From PSRI01 sp041484195 (lineage in GTDB: Bacteria > Bacteroidota > Bacteroidia > Chitinophagales > Chitinophagaceae): DNA of 64,000 bases. Below, piece by piece: positions 44,494 to 53,271 of this stretch (positions within the stretch are counted from its first letter, which is position 1; each line of letters starts with the position of its first letter). The DNA lies in contig JBGPHC010000001.1 in NCBI GenBank assembly GCA_041484195.1, positions 186,001-250,000 on the forward strand, written 5' to 3'. A program made the translations under genes and the position numbers. The notes under the pieces are model-generated. The model saw only the letters and a program-made list of their open reading frames with translations. It had not been told where the DNA came from and made no database searches.

Positions 44494-45558
44494 TCATGCG
44501 GTCTGTGTGAGTTTTTCCGCGTTTTCCGCAAATTGCAGCGCGTCAATGAATGGCTGGATATTGCCATTGAGCACGTCGTCGAGGTTATAAACCGTGAGCC
44601 CGATCCTGTGATCAGTTACCCTTCCCTGTGGGTAGTTATAGGTTCTGATCTTGGCCGAACGGTCGCCCGTGCTCACGAGGCTTTTTCGCCTGCGGGCTAT
44701 TTCATCTTCCTGCTTGCGCACCTGCTCTTCGTAAAGCCTTGTCCGGAGCATTTGCATGGCTTTTTCACGGTTGCCTAATTGGGAACGTTCGGTCTGGCAT
44801 ACTACCACAGTGCCTGTAGGGATATGGGTCAGCAACACTTTTGTCTCAACTTTGTTCACGTTCTGGCCGCCGGCGCCGCCACTTCTCGCCGTTTCCATCT
44901 TCACATCGCTTTCGCGCAATTCAAAATCCACTTCCTCCGCCTCGGGCATCACGGCCACGGTTGCCGCACTCGTGTGAACGCGCCCGCTGGTCTCGGTATC
45001 GGGTACACGCTGAACCCGGTGCACGCCACTTTCAAACTTCAGGGTTCCATACACTTCTTCGCCCGTAACTTCTACCTGTACCTCCTTGTATCCACCCACG
45101 GTGCCTTCACTTTCACTGAGTATGGCAGTCTTCCATCCTCTTTTTTCACAATATCTCAGGTACATACGGAGCAGGTCACCCGCGAAGAGGGAGGCTTCAT
45201 CACCACCCGTACCGGCGCGGATCTCTAAAATGGCATTTTTCTCGTCCTGCGGATCTTTGGGAATCAGCATCTGCCGGATCGAGGATTCCAGGCTTTCTTT
45301 TTTCTTTTCCAGCTCAGGCAATTCGATCTTTGCGAGATCTCGCATCTCCGCGTCGTCCCCATTCAACACTTCCCTGTTGAATACAATATTGTCAAGGACA
45401 TCTTTATAGTCGTGATAGGCATTCACAATTTTCTCGAGACTGCGGTATTCCTTGCTCAATTGTGAGAACCTCTTATTGTCACTCACTATTTCCGGATTGG
45501 TGAGCGCAACTCCCAACTCTTCAAACCTTGCTCTTATGGCTTCCAGTCTGTCTAACAT
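44494..45558 (-). CDS. prfA: Peptide chain release factor 1
   Basis: A 354-residue class I release factor terminating translation at UAA and UAG. The GGQ motif that triggers peptidyl-tRNA hydrolysis lies in SGGAGGQNVNKVETKV near residue 230, preceded by GTGGDEASLFAGDL. The C-terminal RTYNYPQGRVTDHRIGL is standard. Length and C-terminus fit RF1, not RF2, and there is no frameshift. Divergent from the amidohydrolase gene with a 129-bp shared upstream region. Confidence 0.95.
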   Translation of the reverse strand: MLDRLEAIRARFEELGVALTNPEIVSDNKRFSQLSKEYRSLEKIVNAYHDYKDVLDNIVFNREVLNGDDAEMRDLAKIELPELEKKKESLESSIRQMLIPKDPQDEKNAILEIRAGTGGDEASLFAGDLLRMYLRYCEKRGWKTAILSESEGTVGGYKEVQVEVTGEEVYGTLKFESGVHRVQRVPDTETSGRVHTSAATVAVMPEAEEVDFELRESDVKMETARSGGAGGQNVNKVETKVLLTHIPTGTVVVCQTERSQLGNREKAMQMLRTRLYEEQVRKQEDEIARRRKSLVSTGDRSAKIRTYNYPQGRVTDHRIGLTVYNLDDVLNGNIQPFIDALQFAENAEKLTQTA

Positions 45559-45646
45559 TGTTTTGAATTACTTTTATCCAGGGGATCCCGATTACACACA
45601 GACAGCTAATTCATAATTTCGAAATATGGTATTGTGTGTGTCGGGA

Positions 45647-45671
45647 TTTGCGACCTTGGGTCGCAAAGTTA
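45647..45671. promoter_or_regulatory. Hairpin and candidate prfA -7 element in the divergent region
   Basis: TTTGCGACC-TTG-GGTCGCAAA (45647-45667) is a perfect 9-bp stem with a 3-nt loop, 20 bp upstream of the amidohydrolase start. On the minus strand its edge gives TAACTTTG (45664-45671), a good match to the Bacteroidota -7 TAnnTTTG and correctly oriented for prfA. The -33 match is poor. Confidence 0.35.
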
Positions 45672-45687
45672 ATTTATTCATCGTTTT

Positions 45688-46881
45688 ATGGCTTATCTAA
45701 AATTCAGAGCAGACCAGCTATTCACAGGCAATGAAATGCTGGGATCAGACCAGGTTCTACTCTGTCAACCTGATGGTACTATCGAAGGCATTCTACCTAT
45801 TGCTGAGGCGGGTGAGGGGGTCAGGTCATTGCTTGGTATCCTGAGTCCGGGATTCATCAATTGCCATTGCCACCTGGAACTTTCACACCTGAAAGGAATG
45901 ATTCCCGAAGAGACAGGAATGATTCAATTCCTGCTGGATGTGACGGGGCAAAGGAATGTGGATCGGGACCGGATTATGGAAGCTATTGAAGAGGCGGAAA
46001 AAGCAATGCTGATGAATGGAATTGTGGCCGCAGGTGATATTTGCAATACTACGGATACCCTTTTTCAAAAGAATAAGAGGAAGCTGGCATACCATAATTT
46101 TATTGAAGTGATTGGATTCATAGAACAAACGGCGGGAAAAAGATTCGCACTTGCATTGGAAGTCTATGAACAATTCCTTTTGGCCCATCAAAATCAGGGT
46201 CAGCGCTCTGACGATTTTCCAAACCGGACCAGCCTGGCGCCACATGCTCCCTATTCAGTATCAAAGGCATTGATGGAAATGATCGCCTCATTTCCCGGCA
46301 AAGGGCTTATTTCCATTCATAACCAGGAAAGCCCCGATGAGAATGAATTCTTCATGAATAAACGGGGCGGGTTTTTGAAATTATACGAGGCATTGGGTAT
46401 CGATATCGGATTTTTTCATGCCACCGGGAAAACAAGCCTGCAGAATTTTTTGCCCATATTGGATAAGAGCCCGGCCCTGATGCTGGTGCATAATGTTTTC
46501 AGTTCAGAAGAAGACATATCATTTGCAATTGAATCCAGGAACAGGCAGGGTTCTGAATTGTATTGGTGTTTATGCCCCAATGCCAATCTTTATATCAACC
46601 GTCAGTTGCCGGATATACCCTTGCTGGAAAAGAATCAATGCCGGATCGTGATCGGCACCGACAGTCTTGCATCCAATCATCAACTGGACATATTATCGGA
46701 GTTGAGGACCATTCACCTTCATTTTCCGAAAATAAAAATCGGCTCTCTTCTTGAATGGGCCACGATCTCGGGTGCGAGGGCCCTGCACATGGATCAATGG
46801 CTGGGGAGTTTTGAAAAGGGCAAGAAGCCCGGATTGGTACTGATTGACCAGGAACTTCAAAAAGCGGAAAGATTATTGTGA
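45688..46881 (+). CDS. Amidohydrolase, possibly aminodeoxyfutalosine deaminase
   Basis: A 397-residue metal-dependent amidohydrolase. NCHCHLELSHL near residue 58 gives the HxH metal ligands and the downstream Glu-Leu-Ser-His. APHAPYSVS, LISIHNQES, MLVHNVFSSEED and IGTDSLASN complete the deaminase set (His, His, Asp). The HLELSHL form and length recall the MqnX aminodeoxyfutalosine deaminases of the futalosine menaquinone route and also ssnA/guanine-deaminase-like enzymes. No other mqn gene is in the window to support the first. Confidence 0.8.
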   Translation: MAYLKFRADQLFTGNEMLGSDQVLLCQPDGTIEGILPIAEAGEGVRSLLGILSPGFINCHCHLELSHLKGMIPEETGMIQFLLDVTGQRNVDRDRIMEAIEEAEKAMLMNGIVAAGDICNTTDTLFQKNKRKLAYHNFIEVIGFIEQTAGKRFALALEVYEQFLLAHQNQGQRSDDFPNRTSLAPHAPYSVSKALMEMIASFPGKGLISIHNQESPDENEFFMNKRGGFLKLYEALGIDIGFFHATGKTSLQNFLPILDKSPALMLVHNVFSSEEDISFAIESRNRQGSELYWCLCPNANLYINRQLPDIPLLEKNQCRIVIGTDSLASNHQLDILSELRTIHLHFPKIKIGSLLEWATISGARALHMDQWLGSFEKGKKPGLVLIDQELQKAERLL

Positions 46882-46901
46882 GCCGTGAATTATCACTGTT
46901 T

Positions 46902-47636
46902 TCAGGAAATGATTTCCTGCAGCACCGGCAAAGTGCGCATGTTTCCAAAATCCTGGATATGCAGGGCGAAGAAAATCATATAGGCTTCCAGTAACTGCCG
47001 CCTGATAACATGATTCAGGCTGAATTGATGCAGCTCATCCGGTATCATGGTCTTGAGCAATTGTGAGGTGATCCTGGCAGATTCACCTTCAAGAAAGTAG
47101 GGATGAGAGGGCGGAGCCTGAACATAATTCCCTTCGCGGAGGTCGAGGATATTATTCTTTTCGGAGTATTCGTCATTGATCCTGAATCCAAAAAATGCTG
47201 TTAGATGTAGTGCGAAAAAGAGCGGAAAATTCGCCGTGACCAAATCGTCGGCAGCATCGAGACTGATGAAGGCGTCTTCAATAAAATTATAGAGATCAGG
47301 ATGAGATTCGGGCTGCTTAATGGTCTTTTGCAGCAATTCTACCATGAAGAGCATTACGGCATTCTTCCTGACGTCGAAAAAAGTTTGCCTGTACAGGTAA
47401 TGCCATTTGAATTCCCTGAGCCTCTGTAAATTTTTCAAATCATTGTGATAGACCACGAGTTCCAGGATTGATCCGGGCTGGAAATGATTGGCCTTCGCGG
47501 AAGATTTTTTTGAAGTTCGAACGCCGTTCACCAGATAGGACTGGATGCCAAATGACTCAGTGTAAATCAGGACCACTACGGAAGTTTCTCCGTATTTGAC
47601 TGTTCTCAACACTATGCCCCTGGTTTTCTGAATCAT
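46902..47636 (-). CDS. recO: DNA repair protein RecO
   Basis: A 244-residue protein starting MIQKTRGIVLRTVKYGETSVVV, the N-terminal OB fold of RecO. The helical domain and the C-terminal ENNILDLREGNYV region follow as in Bacteroidota RecO. RecO loads RecA on SSB-coated DNA with RecR in gap repair. The start at 47636 is 10 codons inside the longest frame and matches family N-termini. It converges with the amidohydrolase gene, 20 bp between stops. Confidence 0.88.
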   Translation of the reverse strand: MIQKTRGIVLRTVKYGETSVVVLIYTESFGIQSYLVNGVRTSKKSSAKANHFQPGSILELVVYHNDLKNLQRLREFKWHYLYRQTFFDVRKNAVMLFMVELLQKTIKQPESHPDLYNFIEDAFISLDAADDLVTANFPLFFALHLTAFFGFRINDEYSEKNNILDLREGNYVQAPPSHPYFLEGESARITSQLLKTMIPDELHQFSLNHVIRRQLLEAYMIFFALHIQDFGNMRTLPVLQEIIS

Positions 47637-47676
47637 TTGCCTGAATGAATTTCGTGAGCACTTCAAAATTTTTTTT

Positions 47677-47690
47677 CACGGATAAGAACG
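47677..47690. repeat. Solitary copy of the CACGGATAAGAAC repeat word
   Basis: CACGGATAAGAACG between recO and the MMPL gene is the reverse complement of the core of the 22-bp unit at 41729-42000. It is a single occurrence next to a T-run. Confidence 0.45.
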
Positions 47691-47903
47691 TTTAAATATA
47701 AGAATGGTTTTGATTATACCGACGCGATTATGGGGAAGCGGGAATAAATGAAAATTGGAACCCGCAAACTCCACCATTGTTTCACTATGAAGGCATGCCG
47801 GATGGCTGGCCCATACAGGATCCGCGTTAGACCTTATAAAAAAATTTACAAAGCGCTTCAAAATAAGTTTCTTTGCACATCCTCAATTTATCAATCAGCT
47901 CAC

Positions 47904-50237
47904 ATGTGGCAAAAGCTTGGAGAATTTGTCCTACGGTATCGTTTAACTCTTTTGATTGTTCTTTTGGCTGCGACTGGTTTTATGGCCTATCATGCCCGGC
48001 AGGTGAAGCTGAGCTATGAATTTGTGAGAGCCATCCCCGCAGATAATCTTATCTACAAGCAGTACCTGGCATTCAGAGAAAAATTCGGAGAAGACGGGAA
48101 TATGCTGGCAATCGGGTTCCAGACTGATCAACTCTTCCACAAAGACATGTTTAATGATTTTCTGAAATTGAACGCGTCGCTAAAGAAAGTGAACTCGGTG
48201 GAAGACGTGCTGAGCGTTGCCGCGGCTATTAATCTTACCAAGGACAGCGCCAGCGGCAAATTGTTGGCCAAGCCCATATTCCCTTCAGAATATTCTTCCC
48301 AGGAAGCGCTGGATTCCAGCAGGAATATATTCCTGAATCTGCCATTTTACAGAGGGCTTCTGTATAACCGGGAAACTAATACTTATTTGCTGGGAGTGAA
48401 GATCAGGAAGGAGGTAATAAATTCCAAGGGCAGGGAAAAAGTAGTGGATGATATCAGGCAACTTGCCTATGATTTCGGAGAAAGCCAAAAAGTTGAAATG
48501 CATTTGAGCGGCCTGCCACTGATCCGCACCGATATTGCCGTACGCATCGCCAACGAAATGAAGTGGTTCCTTTTTGGATCCTTATTGCTTTCCGCGATAA
48601 TATTACTGCTCTTCTTCAGGTCTTTCAGCACCATGCTGCTTTCGCTGTCGGTAGTCATCATCGGAGTGATTTGGAGCCTGGGCTCGATGCATTTGCTCGG
48701 CTACCAGATAACCCTGCTGACCGCACTTATTCCGCCATTGATCGTGGTCATTGGAATTCCCAATTGCATTTATTTCCTGAACAAGTATCATACTTCCTGG
48801 CTGAGACGTGTTAACAAGAAGGATTCCCTGGTGATGATGGTGAGCCGGATGGGGATTGTGACTTTGTTTTGCAATATTTCCGCCGCAATTGGATTCGCGG
48901 TATTCGCGCTCACCAAGAGTGCCGTGCTTAAAGAATTTGGAGTAGTAGCGGGAATCAATATCATGGTTATATTCCTGATCTCATTCATACTCATACCGGT
49001 TGCCCTGAGTTATTTGCCGGCACCCCGCACCCGGCATGTGAAATACCTCGAGAGTAGATGGCTGGATACCATCCTGTCAAGAATTGAAAAATGGGTGTTC
49101 AATCACAAGAAAACCATCTATGCCCTCACCCTGGCGGCGGTTATTTTTTCGATACTGGGTATTCTTCAACTAAAATCAGAGGGTTTCATCGTTGATGATC
49201 TGCCGAAAACGGACAAGATCTATACTGATCTGAAATTCTTTGAAAAGAATTTTAAAGGGATCATGCCGCTGGAAATTCTGATTGACACTAAGAAGAAATA
49301 TGGATTTGTCGGCCCCAGGGCACTGCCAATATTTCAAAAAATGGATAGCCTCTCCCAATATATCGCGGCGAAAAAGGAGATGGCCAGGCCCCTCTCATTG
49401 GCGGAAGGACTCAAATTCGCCAAACAGGGATTTTATGATGGTGACAGTAACGACTACTCGCTGCCGGGGAATCTTGTGGAAGGTTCCTTTGTGAGTGATT
49501 ATCTCAAAACGAGAAAAGACAGCGGCAGTTCTAAGAACAGTTTCCAAAAACTGATGGCCGCTTTCATGGACAGCAACAGGCAGGTTACCAGGATCAGCGT
49601 GAATATGGCCGACGTAGGCAGTAAGAGATTACCGGAAATTCTCGACGACCTGAGAACAAAAGCCGGGCAATTATTTGATTCCAGTCACTATAAGGTGGAA
49701 TTTACCGGCACCAGTGTGACATTCCTGGAAGGAAGCCGTTTTATTATCCTGGGCCTGAAGTCCAGTATCATGTGGGCATTCCTGCTGATAGCCTTGTGCA
49801 TGTTGTATTTGTTCAGGTCTTTCCGCATCCTGATTTGTTCCCTGATCCCCAATCTCATTCCCCTGCTGTTCACCGCGGGCGTGATGGGCTGGGTGGGAAT
49901 TCGCATCAAACCTTCCACCGTGCTGGTTTTTAGCGTGGCGCTGGGTATTGCCATCGATATTACCATCCGCTTTCTGGTGAATTACAAGCAGGAACTTGCT
50001 CCCAATAATTATAATGTGAAGGAAACCGTATTACAAACCATTCACCATACAGGTATCAGCATCATTTACACTTCGCTGGTGCTGATAGCGGGTTTCGTGA
50101 TCTTTGTTTTCAGTGGATTTGGTGGCACCAAGGCGCTGGGATGGCTCACCTCGCTCACCCTTTTATCCGCCACCATAACTAATCTGGTGCTGTTGCCTAT
50201 ACTTTTGCTCGGGTTGCACAAAGTAAAAAGCAGATAG
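47904..50237 (+). CDS. RND/MMPL-family transporter
   Basis: A 777-residue membrane protein with two MMPL repeats. There is one TM helix near the N-terminus (TLLIVLLAATGFMAYHA), a periplasmic domain, and clusters of about five TM helices at ~220-400 and ~620-770. The second cluster follows a second periplasmic loop. Motifs such as LTALIPPLIVVIGIPNCIYFL and VFSVALGIAIDITIRFLV are typical of the hopanoid/lipid exporter-like RND group. Substrate unknown. The ATG at 47904 (MWQKLGEF) is where homology begins; the frame is open 52 codons further upstream. Confidence 0.87.
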   Translation: MWQKLGEFVLRYRLTLLIVLLAATGFMAYHARQVKLSYEFVRAIPADNLIYKQYLAFREKFGEDGNMLAIGFQTDQLFHKDMFNDFLKLNASLKKVNSVEDVLSVAAAINLTKDSASGKLLAKPIFPSEYSSQEALDSSRNIFLNLPFYRGLLYNRETNTYLLGVKIRKEVINSKGREKVVDDIRQLAYDFGESQKVEMHLSGLPLIRTDIAVRIANEMKWFLFGSLLLSAIILLLFFRSFSTMLLSLSVVIIGVIWSLGSMHLLGYQITLLTALIPPLIVVIGIPNCIYFLNKYHTSWLRRVNKKDSLVMMVSRMGIVTLFCNISAAIGFAVFALTKSAVLKEFGVVAGINIMVIFLISFILIPVALSYLPAPRTRHVKYLESRWLDTILSRIEKWVFNHKKTIYALTLAAVIFSILGILQLKSEGFIVDDLPKTDKIYTDLKFFEKNFKGIMPLEILIDTKKKYGFVGPRALPIFQKMDSLSQYIAAKKEMARPLSLAEGLKFAKQGFYDGDSNDYSLPGNLVEGSFVSDYLKTRKDSGSSKNSFQKLMAAFMDSNRQVTRISVNMADVGSKRLPEILDDLRTKAGQLFDSSHYKVEFTGTSVTFLEGSRFIILGLKSSIMWAFLLIALCMLYLFRSFRILICSLIPNLIPLLFTAGVMGWVGIRIKPSTVLVFSVALGIAIDITIRFLVNYKQELAPNNYNVKETVLQTIHHTGISIIYTSLVLIAGFVIFVFSGFGGTKALGWLTSLTLLSATITNLVLLPILLLGLHKVKSR

Positions 50238-50259
50238 AACAAGCAATGGAGCCAGAGAA

Positions 50260-50304
50260 CTGGCCAGGCAATTAGGTCACAGGCTATTTTATCAGCCTGG
50301 CCAG
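50260..50304. terminator. Inverted repeat between convergent genes
   Basis: CTGGCCAGGC (50260-50269) and GCCTGGCCAG (50295-50304) are exact inverted repeats with a 25-nt loop, between the MMPL stop and the end of the TlpA-like gene, overlapping the latter's last codons. They could end both transcripts, but there is no T-tract, so this is a weak call. Confidence 0.3.
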
Positions 50305-51405
50305 AGTATCCTGCAAGCCCTTTCCCCTGAGGTTTTGACCTATTATTTTTCCCTGCGGATCTATGAGAATATTGAAGGGTATGCCCTCAATATTATATAG
50401 TTTCAATACATCACTATGCCATTCTTTGAGGTCACTCACATGATTCCAAATGAGTTGGTCATCCTGAATGGCATTCACCCATTCTGATCTTTCCTTGTCA
50501 AGAGAAACGCCAAGTATTGTAAAATCCTTATTCCTGTAAGTCTTGAATGCTTTCACCACATTCGGATTTTCATGCCTGCAGGGTGTGCACCAACTCGCCC
50601 AGAAATCCACCAGGAGGTATTTACCACGGAAAGATTTCAGTGAAACAAGCTTGCCGGAGGTATCAGGCAAAGAAAATACCGGGGCCTCCCTGCCAACCAG
50701 GTAAGTGGACGTCAACTTCCTGATGTAGTCAAAATAGTCAGCGGAAATTTTCCTGATTTCAGTATTGGAAGCAAAGCGCTCGTTCAGTCTGGAGATGACT
50801 GGTTTTAATTCGGCCGTATCCGGCTGCTTTTGCTGAAGAATTCCCATCGCGTAGATGGCAACGCCTACGCTGGTAGTAGTATCCGCGTATTGCAGTACGT
50901 ATGAAACCGCATTATCTACCTTCGCTTCATAGATTTGAGTTGTCTTCTTAAATTGACTATCCGCCGGGTCCAATCCCTGCGCCATGTGTTTTATGGAATC
51001 AATTATAACAAGACTGTCATTGAATGTCTTTAGCAGATTCTTGAGCGATGCCGATCCGGGAGTCTGCACCTTGTATAGTCCAAAATCCTTCCAGTCGGCA
51101 TTCACATTAATATCTTTCAGATCATTAGTGAGCCAGATGAAATTTCCGTTCTGTTCGAATTTGAGACGGTAAATCCCTTCATGAGTTGCGTAAACTGCAA
51201 AATCGAATTTCACATCGCCTGGATCGATCACGGTAGTATCCATCACCAATTGCGGTGAGCCATACTCTTTGCCAACCAGGTAGACCGTTTGTTTTACAGG
51301 ATTATTCTTCAGATCAACATGAATTTTCAGATTTCCCTGTTGTTTTGGTTTGCAGGCGGCCAGACTCATGGTGAATAAGGCCGCAATGACTGTGATCCGG
51401 AACAT
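50284..51405 (-). CDS. TlpA-like thioredoxin lipoprotein with DUF4369 domain
   Basis: A 373-residue exported lipoprotein. The signal peptide MFRITVIAALFTMSLAAC ends at a lipobox Cys18. A DUF4369-type N-terminal domain covers about residues 25-120, then a helical linker. A TlpA/AhpC-TSA thioredoxin domain follows from about 235, with active site WASWCTPCRHE. It reduces or oxidises periplasmic or outer-surface thiols. The architecture is widespread in Bacteroidota. Located 15 bp downstream of gatB on the same strand. Confidence 0.9.
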   Translation of the reverse strand: MFRITVIAALFTMSLAACKPKQQGNLKIHVDLKNNPVKQTVYLVGKEYGSPQLVMDTTVIDPGDVKFDFAVYATHEGIYRLKFEQNGNFIWLTNDLKDINVNADWKDFGLYKVQTPGSASLKNLLKTFNDSLVIIDSIKHMAQGLDPADSQFKKTTQIYEAKVDNAVSYVLQYADTTTSVGVAIYAMGILQQKQPDTAELKPVISRLNERFASNTEIRKISADYFDYIRKLTSTYLVGREAPVFSLPDTSGKLVSLKSFRGKYLLVDFWASWCTPCRHENPNVVKAFKTYRNKDFTILGVSLDKERSEWVNAIQDDQLIWNHVSDLKEWHSDVLKLYNIEGIPFNILIDPQGKIIGQNLRGKGLQDTLARLIK

Positions 51406-51420
51406 ATTTGAAAGGGGTTT

Positions 51421-52869
51421 TTAACGATTCAGTTTTTCAAGCAGGAGATCATTCGTGATCTTAGGATCGGCCTTACCCCTGGATATTTTTTTCACTTCTC
51501 CAACAAAGAGTCCGATCAATCCTTTCTTTCCCTTACGATATTCGGCGACTTTATCCGGCATTCTCGACAATACTTCTTCTACCCACTGGCTGATATTTGC
51601 GGTATCGGAATCCTGAACCAGTCCCAATTCGTCTGCCAGCGAGGATGGATCCTTTGCAGGGTCTGAAATGAGGCGTGGCAATATTTTTTGAGAAGCCACG
51701 GAAAAATTTACCCGGCCATTCTCAATCATGGTGATCAGTGCCGCAAGGCTTTCTGGTTTTAAGGAAAGCGCTTTGATGTCGAGATTATTTTCATTGAGGT
51801 AGGACATTACCGGTCCTAGCAATAAATTAGCTGCAGTTTTATAATTGCTCGTAAACCTGATTATTTTTTCAAAATAGTCGGCCCTGTCTTTGTCGTCACA
51901 GATCACCCTGGCATCATAGTCTGACAAATGCAGTTGCTGCACATATTTATCGATGAGTTCTTCCGGTAAAGCAGGTAGTCCCGCTTTTATTTCCTGCAAA
52001 AATTCCTCTGTAAAATCAAAAGGTGTGAGGTCGGGTTCGGGGAAATAGCGGTAGTCTTCAGCGTCTTCCTTTGTGCGTATGGCAAAACTGCGGTCCGCCA
52101 CAGGGTCATAGGTTCTGGTTTCCTGCCTGGGTTCTCCTCCATCTTCCACCAGTTCCGTCAATCTTCTTACTTCGGCATCAATGGCACGCTTTACATTGCG
52201 GATGGAATTCATGTTCTTCAGTTCCACCTTCGTGCCCAATTTGGTAGCACCTTTCGGGCGGATTGAAATATTCGCGTCGCATCGCAAACTGCCTTCCTCC
52301 ATATTCCCATCGCAGATATTGATCCATCTCACCAGTCGCCTGATCTCTGTAAGGTATGCGAATGCTTCTTCACTGGAATGCATGTCGGGTTCGCTTACAA
52401 TTTCAATCAGAGCCACCCCGGCCCGGTTAAAATCCAGACAGGTATTTTCCGGATCGGCATCGTGGATGCTCTTGCCCGCGTCTTCTTCCAGATGAATGCG
52501 GGTGAGTTTCACCTGGCGTTCGCCCTGGCTGGTTCTGATTGTTATGAATCCATTTCTGCAAATCGGGGTGGTGTGCTGTGAAATCTGGTATCCCTTGGGA
52601 AGATCGGGGTAGAAATAATTTTTCCTGGCGAAATAATTATGCTTTTCGATATCACAATGACATACAAGACCCATCCTGATCGCGTATTCAATGGCTTTGC
52701 GATTCATTTTGGGGAGGGTGCCGGGATGAGCCAGGCTGATAGCGCTCACCTGGGTATTGGGCTCGGCTCCAAAAGCTGTACTGTCTCCACAAAACAACTT
52801 GCTTTGTGTAAGCAGTTGCGCATGAACTTCCAGCCCTATAACCGTTTCGTATTTATCGTAATCCACCAT
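51421..52869 (-). CDS. gatB: Asp-tRNA(Asn)/Glu-tRNA(Gln) amidotransferase subunit B
   Basis: A 482-residue GatB, the kinase/amidase-coupling subunit that amidates misacylated Glu-tRNA(Gln) or Asp-tRNA(Asn). It opens YETVIGLEVHAQLLTQSKLFCGD. It has GYQISQHTTPI, HLEEDAGKSIHD, DFNRAGVALIEIVSEPD and LRCDANISIRP, and ends in the YqeY-like tail domain. Full length. The TlpA-like gene follows 15 bp downstream. gatA and gatC are not in the window. Confidence 0.96.
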   Translation of the reverse strand: MVDYDKYETVIGLEVHAQLLTQSKLFCGDSTAFGAEPNTQVSAISLAHPGTLPKMNRKAIEYAIRMGLVCHCDIEKHNYFARKNYFYPDLPKGYQISQHTTPICRNGFITIRTSQGERQVKLTRIHLEEDAGKSIHDADPENTCLDFNRAGVALIEIVSEPDMHSSEEAFAYLTEIRRLVRWINICDGNMEEGSLRCDANISIRPKGATKLGTKVELKNMNSIRNVKRAIDAEVRRLTELVEDGGEPRQETRTYDPVADRSFAIRTKEDAEDYRYFPEPDLTPFDFTEEFLQEIKAGLPALPEELIDKYVQQLHLSDYDARVICDDKDRADYFEKIIRFTSNYKTAANLLLGPVMSYLNENNLDIKALSLKPESLAALITMIENGRVNFSVASQKILPRLISDPAKDPSSLADELGLVQDSDTANISQWVEEVLSRMPDKVAEYRKGKKGLIGLFVGEVKKISRGKADPKITNDLLLEKLNR

Positions 52870-53065
52870 TTAAAAAATGTAAAAGAGAGTCAAATTTACC
52901 CATTAGTGAGGAGAAGACAAAGGATCGGAAGAAACCAGGGGATGGATTTGAGAATGGCTGTTGACCGGCGCCGGGCCCTACTTCAAAATCAGGCCCTCTG
53001 CAAACCTTTCCATGGATTGAACATCAGTGCCGGGCCGGGAATGTTCCTGGAACTACATAAAATAA

Positions 53066-53089
53066 GGCGACCTGAAGAATCAGGTCGCC
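53066..53089 (-). terminator. Strong hairpin terminator downstream of the PDZ gene
   Basis: GGCGACCTGA and TCAGGTCGCC form a perfect 10-bp stem with a 4-nt loop. On the minus strand it is followed by TTATTTTATG. It is 183 bp past the stop of the two-PDZ gene, with the repeat array at 53106-53262 lying between them. Confidence 0.6.
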
Positions 53090-53105
53090 ATTCAACAACA
53101 TGAGA

Positions 53106-53262
53106 AAAACTAGATCGCGGATTTAATCGCGGATTTTGAACACAGATTGGATCACGGATTAGATCACGGATTTTGAACACGGATTGGATCACGGATTAGA
53201 TCACGAATTTTGAACACGGATTAGATCACGGATTAGGACACGGATTCAGATCCATGGATTCC
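53106..53262. repeat. ATCACGGATT / GAACACGGATT composite repeat array
   Basis: About 12 copies of an 11-13 bp word ending CGGATT alternate as AGATCACGGATT, TTTGAACACGGATT and GGATCACGGATT, giving an irregular ~37-bp higher-order unit. The words match the left part of the 41641-42003 array and the reverse complement of its 22-bp unit. No other content in the 52870-53271 gap besides the hairpin at 53066-53089. Confidence 0.88.
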
Positions 53263-53271
53263 CTGAAGGGG

